In this document: positions 9,489-17,578 of the stretch, in pieces
How the letters are laid out: every line of letters begins with the position of its first letter
Numbering within the stretch: position 1 is the first letter of the stretch
The notes under the pieces: model-generated
Told to the model about the DNA's origin: nothing
The model's database searches: none
The model's input: only the letters and a program-made list of their open reading frames with translations
Source of the DNA: MPNP01 sp965221445
GTDB lineage: Bacteria; Pseudomonadota; Alphaproteobacteria; Rhodobacterales; Rhodobacteraceae
Length of the DNA: 64,000 nucleotides
Assembly (NCBI GenBank): GCA_965221445.1
Contig: CBDCSF010000013.1
Location: forward strand, 2,790,001 to 2,854,000
Direction of reading: 5' to 3'
Translations under genes and position numbers: made by a program

Positions 9489-10634
9489 TTACGGTTGTGG
9501 CAGGATTGCAGGATCCGCTGATTGACGCAGAATGAATTCCTTATCACCGTTGGCATTGATTCGAGCAACTACGACATCACGTAACGGCATTCGGTCAGTA
9601 CCAGCGAAGGTAAAGTTCGACATGACACCTTTACCATCTTTGATTTCAGCCATTGCGGCACTGACTGCGACAGGGTCAGTGGATCCTGCAGAGTCAATCG
9701 CCTGTTCTATCATATGAGCAATATCACAGCCATTGACATAATAGTTGTTGTCTGGTGTTGTGCCCGTGGCATCCTCAAAACGGCTTATAAAATCAGCATA
9801 GGCTGATCCTTCATCGGGATATCCACCAGATGTATGTATCACGCCGTCAACCACAGTGCCGAGGCCACGTACAGTAGGGGTATCTAACACATCACCGCCC
9901 ATCACTTGTGTATCCACACCCGCACCACGTAAAGCCCGGATGAAGGCAGGGAAATCTGGCTCCCAGGCCCAAGTAACGATTAAATCTGGCTGGTTATCGG
10001 CGCCCTTGATTGTTGTGACTATGGCTGAAAAGTCAGGTTGATTCAGTGAATAGATGCTTTCACCAACGACAGTACCGCCAAGTTTAGTAAAAGCCTCACC
10101 AAAATACTCAGGACCACCGAGCGTATAGGCACTATCAGGTGACTTGAGGAGCCAGACATTTTGAAAACCCTCATTGTGGGCAAATCCCGCAAGAACTGTA
10201 GCCTGTTGGTTATCTGCGGGATAGCTCCCAAAGACATGCGAACCAACTTGAGTTAGGACCGGAGCCGTTCCAGCAAAGGTCATGGTTGGAATCATGCCGG
10301 CAGCAGTAATTTGTGCAGCGGCTATCGTTGGATCCGCGTCCGCTGAAGAAACGACAAACTGTGCACCTTCATCAATCATTTCCTGAACTACCTGAACACC
10401 CACAGCAATATCTGATCGGGTATCTTTGACAATCAATTTAGCCGGTAAGGTTCCATTCAGTCCACCATTGGCGTTCATTTCATCAATGCAGAATTGAAAG
10501 CCTGCGTAAGCTGGACCGTCGTATGGTGCAAGGTAGCCTGATTGGGCCGACATTACCCCGATGACATATTCTTCCGCCCAAGCCGTAGCGGTGAGCACAG
10601 CAATGGCGGATGTTAGTAACAATGTTTTTTTCAT
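9489..10634 (-). CDS. ABC transporter substrate-binding protein (Peripla_BP_6 type)
   Basis: Periplasmic receptor of the HAAT importer, 381 residues. Clear signal peptide: MKKTLLL charged start, hydrophobic core, cleavage after ATAWA at about residue 20. The mature start YVIGVMSAQSGYLAPYDGP fits the Leu/Ile/Val-binding fold, with GLNGTLPAKLIVKDTRSD near 60. A good AAGGAG ribosome site precedes the ATG. It lies between the LivM-LivG fusion gene (21 bases upstream) and the LivF gene. Ligand unknown; neighbouring amidohydrolases and a glutamine-synthetase-like ligase suggest a nitrogen compound. Confidence 0.9.
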   Translation of the reverse strand: MKKTLLLTSAIAVLTATAWAEEYVIGVMSAQSGYLAPYDGPAYAGFQFCIDEMNANGGLNGTLPAKLIVKDTRSDIAVGVQVVQEMIDEGAQFVVSSADADPTIAAAQITAAGMIPTMTFAGTAPVLTQVGSHVFGSYPADNQQATVLAGFAHNEGFQNVWLLKSPDSAYTLGGPEYFGEAFTKLGGTVVGESIYSLNQPDFSAIVTTIKGADNQPDLIVTWAWEPDFPAFIRALRGAGVDTQVMGGDVLDTPTVRGLGTVVDGVIHTSGGYPDEGSAYADFISRFEDATGTTPDNNYYVNGCDIAHMIEQAIDSAGSTDPVAVSAAMAEIKDGKGVMSNFTFAGTDRMPLRDVVVARINANGDKEFILRQSADPAILPQP

Positions 10635-10655
10635 ATCAAAACTCCTTCTGGTTGT

Positions 10656-12512
10656 TTAAACGGTTATAGGTTTACTTATGGCAGTCTGGGCAGTTCTGCC
10701 CCAGCCAATATATGCCTCAATGACATGGGCATTGGTCCGCACTTCTTTCGGTGTTCCTTCCGCGATCTTTCGCCCGCGGTTCATCACTACAATTTGATCA
10801 GCCAAGCGATTCACAAATCGTAGGTCATGATCAATGAGCAGAATACCGATGTTACGATTACGTCCCACAGCGTCGAGGCGGCTGGCGAGATCCTCAGTCT
10901 CAGCCGGGTTCATCCCCGCGGCGGGCTCATCTAGCAAGAGCATTGTGGGATCTTGTGCTAACGCACGGGTGATCTCTAGCCGCTTGCGCGCTCCATAAGG
11001 GAGTTTTTCGGCCTGCATCCCGGCAATATCAGCCAAGTCAAACGCGGCGAGTTCCCGTAGTGCAATTGCTTCGGCAGTCCGGCGGGTATGGCCAGTTGCA
11101 AAAGCGGCCACGAGCACATTTTCAAAAGCTGTCAGTCCATGAAACAGTCGTAGATTTTGAAAACTCCGCGCCACACCACGACGAATAACGGCATGCCTAG
11201 GAAGATTTGTAAGATCTGCCATCCCCATATGAGTACTGCCAGAATCGGCGTTATATTGGCGAGTCATCAGATTGATCAGCGTCGATTTTCCGGCCCCGTT
11301 TGGTCCGATTAATCCGGTGATTTGACCGGTTGGTACGGACAGGCTGATATCATTGACAGCGGTCACCCCGGCAAAACTTTTTGAAAGACCACTCACAACA
11401 AGCTTTTCATCTCCAACAGGGGCAGAATTTGACGCGGGTTCAGATCGACGGGAGAACTTGCGTAGAACCCCTGAATCTGCTTCAGGTCCCAGTTCGAACA
11501 TGCCAACAATGCCTTGGGGTCGTAGCCAGATAATGAGCAGAATTGCAAGTCCAAGGGCAACAGTTGTCAAACCAAAGACCTCCGGCAGCACAAAACCTCC
11601 TACAGAAAATCCGCCTTCAAGATTGCGTACGCTGTTTTGTAACAACGTCACTGCGATGACCCCTACAACCGCACCACCGACTGAGCTCATACCACCGACG
11701 ATCATCATCACAACTTGTGCAAAAACAAGACCAAGATAGAAGGATGCGGGGGAGAAGGCACCAAGAACATGTCCTTGGAGTGCTCCGGCAACAGTGGCCA
11801 TGGCACCAGATAGACACCAGGCAATGAACCGCGCACGAAAAGGGGCAATGCCTAAGGCGGTAGCGGCATCTTCGTCATCACGCACCGCTCGAGCAAAGAA
11901 TCCCCAGCGACTTTCCCGATAAGCGCGAGCAATCAAAATGAAAATTACCGCCGTACTTAAGACAAATAGAGTGTCAGTAATTCTTGGCACACCATAAAAA
12001 GTTTGACTGCCACGCGTAATTTCACGTGCACTTACCGCGATACTGTGCACGATTATCAGAAGCCCAAGTGTTGCAATGGCAGCGGAAGCTTCTTTGAGAC
12101 GTGCAATGGCAAATCCTGTAAAAATGGCTACTCCAAGGCCGGCAGCAGCAACAAAAGGCAGCGCCACCAAGACGGTTAATTCATGCCCAGCAAGAAATTT
12201 CGGAAGTTGTGGGAGTGCCGAACCCTGGAGTGCCGTTGGCATGGTTAAAATACCCGACAAATAAGCACCAATTGTCATGAACGCTCCGTGTCCAAAGGAT
12301 ACATTTCCCGTATTGCCGCAATAGACCGCTAGCGCCACGACAGCAGCAACATTCACACACATCTGCAAAGCGATCCGTTCACCCGTGTTACCAAACAACA
12401 GAGTGAGTGCTAGGACACTGACAAGGAGAACACCTAAAGTTGTTACTGAACGCAACCGGTTGGCCATCTTCAGGCGCGTTGGGTGAGTCTCTAATGTAGG
12501 GTTATTGATCAA
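10656..12512 (-). CDS. fused LivM-type permease and LivG-type ATPase of HAAT ABC importer
   Basis: One 618-residue chain joins two transporter parts that are usually separate. Residues about 25-335 form a LivM-type permease with many hydrophobic segments (GNTGNVSFGHGAFMTIGAYL, VGGMSSVGGAVVGV). Residues about 365-610 form a LivG-type ATPase: Walker A GPNGAGKST near 400, LivG-type signature LPYGARKRLEI near 505, Walker B MLLLDEPAAGMNP near 525. The frame begins at TTG 12512, overlapping the preceding isochorismatase gene by 11 bases; ATG 12467 (MANRLRSV) is an alternative start. The fusion fixes permease and ATPase in one subunit; the partner subunits are LivH and LivF downstream. Confidence 0.9.
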   Translation of the reverse strand: MINNPTLETHPTRLKMANRLRSVTTLGVLLVSVLALTLLFGNTGERIALQMCVNVAAVVALAVYCGNTGNVSFGHGAFMTIGAYLSGILTMPTALQGSALPQLPKFLAGHELTVLVALPFVAAAGLGVAIFTGFAIARLKEASAAIATLGLLIIVHSIAVSAREITRGSQTFYGVPRITDTLFVLSTAVIFILIARAYRESRWGFFARAVRDDEDAATALGIAPFRARFIAWCLSGAMATVAGALQGHVLGAFSPASFYLGLVFAQVVMMIVGGMSSVGGAVVGVIAVTLLQNSVRNLEGGFSVGGFVLPEVFGLTTVALGLAILLIIWLRPQGIVGMFELGPEADSGVLRKFSRRSEPASNSAPVGDEKLVVSGLSKSFAGVTAVNDISLSVPTGQITGLIGPNGAGKSTLINLMTRQYNADSGSTHMGMADLTNLPRHAVIRRGVARSFQNLRLFHGLTAFENVLVAAFATGHTRRTAEAIALRELAAFDLADIAGMQAEKLPYGARKRLEITRALAQDPTMLLLDEPAAGMNPAETEDLASRLDAVGRNRNIGILLIDHDLRFVNRLADQIVVMNRGRKIAEGTPKEVRTNAHVIEAYIGWGRTAQTAISKPITV

Positions 12513-13152
12513 TTTCCTGTTCCAATTCGGCGATCATATCTTTGGTGATGATTTGTCTGCAATATCCCTTAATGGCACGCAAAGAGTTTGAATGCCGTTC
12601 AGAACTGTAAGTTAGGCAGGCATCCGTTATCTGTGTGACAAGATACCCAAGATCACAAGCGTCACGGATTGCACTTTCAACACACTGATCTGTGAGTAGT
12701 CCCGAAACGATCAATTGGCGAACACCAAGGTTGCGGAGGATGTAATCAATTTGGGTCGAAATAAATACAGAGGATGATGATTTGGTCAATACGATTTCGT
12801 CATCTTTCGGAGCAATCTGATCAATAACTCTTCCGTTCCAGTCGCCTTTGGGTACATGAAGTCCTGTGATCTTGTAGTCAAGAGAGCGATCACGTCCATC
12901 GTGAGTAAGGCTTTCAATGGTACAATACATAACCTCAATACCCGCATTCCGGGCAGCCCGTTGGATGGATTGCATATTGGGTATGACACGATCATCTAAC
13001 TCTTTAAAAAACCAGCCGTATTCAGTTTCAAACGTTGTTCTTGGGAGAGATCTAAACTCGGCTCCCTCGCGATGCGCAGAAAAATTCTGTACATCAATGA
13101 AGAGAAGAGCAGAGTTTTCAGGATTGAGTGGAATATTTCGGGTCAGGGCCAT
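12502..13152 (-). CDS. isochorismatase-like cysteine hydrolase
   Basis: 216 residues from ATG 13152, which overlaps the stop of the preceding gene as TGATG. The isochorismatase-fold catalytic triad is visible: Asp20 in LLFIDVQNF, Lys124 in VLTKSSSSVF, Cys157 in LLTDQCVES. Members hydrolyse amides, carbamoyl groups or ureido acids (nicotinamidase, N-carbamoylsarcosine and biuret hydrolase are relatives); the specific substrate is not readable. It is co-transcribed with an N-formylglutamate amidohydrolase and an ABC importer, so it probably acts on the imported compound or a breakdown product. The frame is open further upstream to 13203, but the family start fits MALTRN. Confidence 0.9.
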   Translation of the reverse strand: MALTRNIPLNPENSALLFIDVQNFSAHREGAEFRSLPRTTFETEYGWFFKELDDRVIPNMQSIQRAARNAGIEVMYCTIESLTHDGRDRSLDYKITGLHVPKGDWNGRVIDQIAPKDDEIVLTKSSSSVFISTQIDYILRNLGVRQLIVSGLLTDQCVESAIRDACDLGYLVTQITDACLTYSSERHSNSLRAIKGYCRQIITKDMIAELEQEIDQ

Positions 13153-13919
13153 CAGGTAACCTTTAGAGTTTGGGCAATTGCATCTGCGAGTAACATGGCC
13201 CATTGCGCAGCACCTTTTGATCCAGCGATTTGGTCGTTTCGAATCTCGATTAGTGTGTGTGTTAGCTTGCGCCGTTCGGCATGCACTGGGATAAACCAGT
13301 CAGTTTCATCGTTTATTTGGTAGGGTTCGTTAACAGCTAATGTAAGTTCGGGGCAGCGGGCCAACACAGCCTTGAGTAAAGCATTGGCTGTGGCAAGATC
13401 TTTGCGGCTTAAAAAACCCGCATGCCAGGGTCTGAAGCGTTTGTCCAGTTCCGGTGTGAAGGAATGAATCGAGTAACAGGCAAGTCGATTGCTGATCGCA
13501 AACATTTTGTTAATAGTGGCGTTCATGGGTTGGAAGATTTCTGCGATTCGGCGCGCCCGGTCCTCGGGAGTTACTCCGGTATTGCCCGGTATTCGAACAC
13601 AATCACTTTCGGCAGGAATCGCGTTTTGAGATTGTGGTGGACGATTTGTGTCGATTACAAGACGGCTGTAACGTTGGATAACAAGAGGAGCGCCAAGCTT
13701 TTCTGAAATGCCACGTGCAACATCTTCCGCTCCAATATCCCAACCTCGATGGCTCATCAGCAATTCGGATGAGATACCAAGAGTGCCGAGGGATTTTGGG
13801 ATAGCATGCCCCGCATGCTCACACAACAGCAAAACCGGAAACGCACTATTTTCATTAACAACCTCAACTGGTGGGAGGTCGGTTCCACCGAGCAGTTTAT
13901 TTTTTTTATTTGCCGACAT
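13152..13919 (-). CDS. N-formylglutamate amidohydrolase family protein
   Basis: 255 residues of the FGase family (zinc-dependent hydrolases related to HutG of histidine breakdown, which release formate from N-formylglutamate). Seen: LLLCEHAGHAIP near residue 30 and HRGWDIGAEDVARG near 56, which carry metal-binding and substrate residues, then YSRLVIDTNRP and an arginine-rich helix. It is the first gene of the minus-strand operon, divergent from rpiR, and its TGA overlaps the next ATG. No other hut genes are near, so the real substrate may be another N-acyl or gamma-glutamyl amino acid linked to the divergent glutamine-synthetase-like ligase. Confidence 0.85.
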   Translation of the reverse strand: MSANKKNKLLGGTDLPPVEVVNENSAFPVLLLCEHAGHAIPKSLGTLGISSELLMSHRGWDIGAEDVARGISEKLGAPLVIQRYSRLVIDTNRPPQSQNAIPAESDCVRIPGNTGVTPEDRARRIAEIFQPMNATINKMFAISNRLACYSIHSFTPELDKRFRPWHAGFLSRKDLATANALLKAVLARCPELTLAVNEPYQINDETDWFIPVHAERRKLTHTLIEIRNDQIAGSKGAAQWAMLLADAIAQTLKVT

Positions 13920-14000
13920 TATCTAATTTTTGGAAATTTATTTTCACTTGTCAAATAAAATCTATTGACTAAAAAAATATTTTCATGTTTAACATAATGT
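13920..14000. promoter_or_regulatory. divergent promoter region between the two arms of the catabolic island
   Basis: 81 AT-rich bases separate the start codons of the FGase gene (minus) and the RpiR-type regulator (plus). A TTGACT hexamer at 13965-13970 is a possible -35 element for the plus strand, with TAACAT at about 13990 as a loose -10 (spacing 19). RpiR-family regulators commonly bind such shared regions, so both arms are likely controlled here. No clear operator palindrome was recognised. Confidence 0.4.
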
Positions 14001-14846
14001 ATGACTGTTCGTAATCTTATCAGTAAAGGCTCTGATCGCCTTACTCATTCTGAACGCAAACTGGTTGCAGCCCTTTTGTCTGACTATCCTTTTGCCGGCC
14101 TTCTATCGATTCGTGAGTTGGCTGAGGTCGCAAATGTATCACCACCATCGATTTCCCGTTTTACATCGAAAATTGGTCTCTCTAGTTATAGCGAAATGCA
14201 ACGCCGGTTGTTGGAAGAATTACGTGAAGGAGAACGTTCCCCGGTGGAACTACACGATTTCGGCAAACGCATTGAAGGGGGATATCTGCAAGGATTTCTC
14301 GGACGTGCAGCAGAAAAAATCCAGTTTGCAGGTGATGCCATCACGGAAGGACAATTCCATCGTGTTGTCACTCTTTTTACCGACCCGAAGCGGGAGATCT
14401 TCGCACTTGGTGGACGCATTAGCGATACAATTGCCTTGCATCTGACCTTTCATCTTAAACAGGCGCGATCGGGTGTTCTACATTTGCCACGAGATCCTGA
14501 GGCATGGCCTGAATATCTACTCCGGATGAATCCTGGTGATGTGATTTTTCTGGTTGATTTTCGTCGCTATGAATCCAACATTGCTCGGTTAGCAGAAATA
14601 TCGGCTTCTCGGCGCGTACAGGTGGTATTACTTACCGACAAGTGGATGTCGCCGGCCAAACGTCATGCAACAGAAATTCTGGCTGTTCCGATCGAAACCG
14701 GAACAATCTGGGATAGTTATGTTGCCGCACTTGCCACAGTTGAGGCAATTGTTAGCTGTTTAGCCGAAGATACTTGGCACAAGACTAGCAACCGTATAAC
14801 GGAGTGGGATGCGGTGAGGAATCTAGCATCGGAGAAAAGAAAATGA
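14001..14846 (+). CDS. MurR/RpiR family transcriptional regulator
   Basis: 281 residues with an N-terminal RpiR-type helix-turn-helix (about 1-77; VSPPSISRFTSKIGL is the recognition part) and a C-terminal SIS domain (about 110-250; EIFALGGRISDTIALHL) that usually binds a phosphosugar or other metabolite. It is the first gene of the right arm and its TGA overlaps the ATG of the glutamine-synthetase-like gene, so regulator and enzymes are co-transcribed. In similar islands RpiR proteins govern amino acid and amine catabolism. Likely regulates both divergent operons in response to the imported compound; repressor or activator role cannot be decided. Confidence 0.9.
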   Translation: MTVRNLISKGSDRLTHSERKLVAALLSDYPFAGLLSIRELAEVANVSPPSISRFTSKIGLSSYSEMQRRLLEELREGERSPVELHDFGKRIEGGYLQGFLGRAAEKIQFAGDAITEGQFHRVVTLFTDPKREIFALGGRISDTIALHLTFHLKQARSGVLHLPRDPEAWPEYLLRMNPGDVIFLVDFRRYESNIARLAEISASRRVQVVLLTDKWMSPAKRHATEILAVPIETGTIWDSYVAALATVEAIVSCLAEDTWHKTSNRITEWDAVRNLASEKRK

Positions 14847-16144
14847 CCGATCTGATTTTTGTGGGAACCTGTGATTTCTCTGGAAAGGTACGGGGTAAGG
14901 CATTTCCGGCGAAACAACTTGATAAGCGATTAGTTCGCGGCGTGGGTTGGACACCCACAAACGTCCAGATTACTTGTTTTGACGAGATCGCTGACAGCCC
15001 TTTTGGTGCATTTGGAGACCTGCTTTTGGTACCGGATGCAAAGGCAGGGTTCACTGCGCAATTTGGTGATCGTACCGAACGATTTATGCTAGGTAATATT
15101 ATCACGCTTGAAGGAGAACCTTGGGATTTTTGTACACGAGCACTTCTTGTTTCTGCGCTTGATCGTCTGTATAGCCTGTCCCGTGTCCGACTTTTGACAG
15201 CGTTTGAACACGAATTTCAACTAAAAGGTGAAAATTCACTTATCGGAGAGGGTTATGGTCGGTTAGGGTTTGAAATACAACGTCCGTTTTGCGAAAAATT
15301 GATGGATCAGATTTCTGAAGCAGGACTTATTCCTGACAGTATCATGAAGGAGTATGGTCCCAACCAATATGAAGTTGTCATTAGACCTGAGGTGGGTGTG
15401 CACGGGGCCGATGCGGCCGTAATTGTTCGAGAACTTGTGCGTTCTACTGCACGCTATTTTGGAGAGTTCGCAACCTTTTCACCTATTCTTGATCCCGCCA
15501 GTGTTGGCAACGGTGTTCATATTCACATGAGTTTCCTTGACGATTTAGACCAGCCTGTGGCTTTTGATTCAGAGGGCATCTGTGGTATGTCCGAACTGAC
15601 TGCTTCATTTGCGGCAGGAATTCTAAAATACCTCGACAGAATTTTATCTCTGACGGCGCCCTCTGCCATCTCAAGTTTACGGCTGCAACCACACCGCTGG
15701 TCTGCGGCTTATAACAACCTGGGTTTTCGTGACCGAGAGGCATCGTTGCGCATTTGCCCAGTAACAAAAAGAGATCAAGCATCAATTGCGCAGCAGTTCA
15801 ACATTGAGTATCGTGCAGTCGATGCTGCTGCATCCCCTCATCTTGCACTCGCTGCGATTATTCATGCTGGCTGTCAAGGAATTGAAGATGGGCTTGATGC
15901 GCCATCACCAACAGACGAGGATCTATCGCTTCTTTCAGTTGAAGATCTTGCGACCCGTCACCTTATTCGTTTACCGGAGTCACTTGAGACTGCGCTTGAT
16001 CATACGGTGAACAGTCCGATTGTAAGCAGTTGGTTCCCGGAACAGTTCATACCCGTTTATGCGGCTCACAAAGCGACTGAGATCGCTCATGTTGCGGCCA
16101 TGGACACATCGGCTCGCTGTTCTGCATATGCAAAGACTTACTGA
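14843..16144 (+). CDS. glutamine synthetase-like ligase (type III / gamma-glutamylamide synthetase group)
   Basis: 433 residues from ATG 14843, which overlaps the rpiR stop as ATGA and has GGAGAAAAG before it. Fold and catalytic segments of the glutamine synthetase family are clear: EHEFQL at about 122-127 (metal glutamates), YGPNQYEVVI near 178, GNGVHIHMSF near 223 (catalytic His), and NNLGFRDREASLRIC near 300 (ATP and phosphate arginines). The N-terminus KVRGKAFPAKQL resembles members that glutamylate amines or amino compounds (PuuA, GlnT relatives) rather than the housekeeping GlnA. With the cyclodeaminase and FGase it may glutamylate and later release the imported substrate. Function beyond ligase class is inference. 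Confidence 0.85.
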   Translation: MTDLIFVGTCDFSGKVRGKAFPAKQLDKRLVRGVGWTPTNVQITCFDEIADSPFGAFGDLLLVPDAKAGFTAQFGDRTERFMLGNIITLEGEPWDFCTRALLVSALDRLYSLSRVRLLTAFEHEFQLKGENSLIGEGYGRLGFEIQRPFCEKLMDQISEAGLIPDSIMKEYGPNQYEVVIRPEVGVHGADAAVIVRELVRSTARYFGEFATFSPILDPASVGNGVHIHMSFLDDLDQPVAFDSEGICGMSELTASFAAGILKYLDRILSLTAPSAISSLRLQPHRWSAAYNNLGFRDREASLRICPVTKRDQASIAQQFNIEYRAVDAAASPHLALAAIIHAGCQGIEDGLDAPSPTDEDLSLLSVEDLATRHLIRLPESLETALDHTVNSPIVSSWFPEQFIPVYAAHKATEIAHVAAMDTSARCSAYAKTY

Positions 16145-16145
16145 A

Positions 16146-17219
16146 ATGTTTGACACTCCTTCTGAGAGAGCGCTCGTACCCTTTATCAGTGTTGAGTCGA
16201 CATTGTCGTTGATTTTTACCCTTGGTTTTGATCGTTGTTTGTTTGAAATCACGGACGCGATCGCGGAAGCCTTTACCCGTTGGAACGATTTTGAAACCAT
16301 CCCCCGCGTAGCATCCCATTCTTCAATGGGGGTTATTGAGTTGATGCCGACTACGGATGGTACGGATTATTCCTTCAAATATGTAAATGGACATCCAATC
16401 AACGCCAGTCGTGGGCTGCAGACAGTTGCTGCCTTCGGTGTTTTGGCGTCAGTGGAAACCGGCTATCCTAAACTGATCGCTGAAATGACCCTATTGACAG
16501 CTATGAGAACTGCGGCCATGTCAGCATTAGCCACCCGCACTCTCGCTCGCAAGGATAGCCACATTGCAGCCATCATTGGAAATGGTGCACAGTCCGAGTT
16601 TCAAATTAGGGCACTGGCAACGGTTTGTGGAATTAAAAAGTTCCAACTATATGATATCGACACCAATGCAACGTGGCGTTGTATAAAAAATCTTTCAAAC
16701 CAAAAATTGTGCTTAACTGCATGCAGTTCGATAGAAGAAGCTGTTTTAGGGGCCGATGTAATCACGACTTGCACGGCTGATAAGGCTTATCAGACAATAC
16801 TGACTGACAACTTGATCGGTAAGGGTGTACACGTCAACGCAATTGGTGGTGATTGTCCAGGAAAGACCGAACTCCATCGGGATGTTTTGCTTCGATCTGA
16901 TATCTTTGTTGAATACGCGCCACAGACACGTCTTGAAGGTGAGATTCAACAACTTGATGAGGATTTCCCTGTTACCGAGATTTGGCAGGTCCTTACCGGA
17001 TCTGCTGATGGGCGGAAAAGTTCTGGTCATATAACTGTTTTTGATGGTGTTGGATTTGCAATTGAGGATTTTGCAACTCTTCGGTGGCTGGAACAAAACT
17101 TAGGAAAAAAATCACAGGCCCAAAATCTTGACCTGATCGCAGATCCCAATGAATCCAAAGACCTCTATGGTATGATATGTCGCTTCATGTCGCAGGCCAA
17201 GAATATTGAGCATATATAG
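16146..17219 (+). CDS. ornithine cyclodeaminase family protein
   Basis: 357 residues from ATG 16146, one base after the ligase stop; the frame is open upstream but the family start fits here (an ATG at 16128 is possible). NAD-binding segment IIGNGAQSEFQ near 165, substrate segment YSFKYVNGHP near 80, and DVITTCTADKAYQTIL typical of the Ocd/mu-crystallin family. True ornithine cyclodeaminases turn ornithine into proline with loss of ammonia; others reduce cyclic imines or oxidise N-alkyl amino acids. The strong resemblance to the RVASHS..VIELMPT group of Ocd proteins favours a cyclodeaminase. It closes the right arm of the island. Confidence 0.9.
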   Translation: MFDTPSERALVPFISVESTLSLIFTLGFDRCLFEITDAIAEAFTRWNDFETIPRVASHSSMGVIELMPTTDGTDYSFKYVNGHPINASRGLQTVAAFGVLASVETGYPKLIAEMTLLTAMRTAAMSALATRTLARKDSHIAAIIGNGAQSEFQIRALATVCGIKKFQLYDIDTNATWRCIKNLSNQKLCLTACSSIEEAVLGADVITTCTADKAYQTILTDNLIGKGVHVNAIGGDCPGKTELHRDVLLRSDIFVEYAPQTRLEGEIQQLDEDFPVTEIWQVLTGSADGRKSSGHITVFDGVGFAIEDFATLRWLEQNLGKKSQAQNLDLIADPNESKDLYGMICRFMSQAKNIEHI

Positions 17220-17578
17220 AAATAAGGGTCTTCCCCTGTTTTGGTGGGTAAGATCATCTTTTGACTCCTTCAGGATATAGGTTCAGACCACCTGTTGTTT
17301 TTCACAATAACCCAATTCCAATTTTTCACATTATTTCGGTAGGATATTGAAACATGGTACGCTTGAATTGGGGTGCAGGGAAAAGGGAAATGTTGTGCCC
17401 TTTTTTGAGGAACGAATCCCCATTTAAAGAGAGTTTCCGCTCAAAAACGTCGGAAGTCAAGAATAAGGTATTAAATTAGGGCGAGGTTAATTGTTTAGTA
17501 CTTCATTGATCGGGAAGTAGTATTAAGGTTTAATTCTTTGATCAATATAATGTGCAGAGTAATTTTGAGAAACTGGAG
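17220..17578 (+). other. intergenic stretch holding a dispersed repeat copy
   Basis: 359 bases between convergent operons without an ORF that can be supported. It contains one copy (17397-17463) of a short sequence also found at 63536-63601. No hairpin with a U-tract was found, although both flanking operons end here and a terminator would be expected. Confidence 0.5.
17397..17463 (+). repeat. dispersed intergenic repeat, copy 1
   Basis: About 67 bases sharing several blocks with 63536-63601: a T-run then GAGGAA, TCCCCAT, GAGTTTCCG, TCAAAA and GGAAGT in the same order and spacing. Both copies lie outside genes. Origin unknown; it may be a small non-autonomous element or the eroded end of a mobile element. 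Confidence 0.5.

Noticed and set aside
7871..17219. Whether the catabolic island is an integrated mobile island with attachment sites
   Set aside because: No integrase, tRNA end or direct repeats at its borders were seen; only an impression of different base composition remains.
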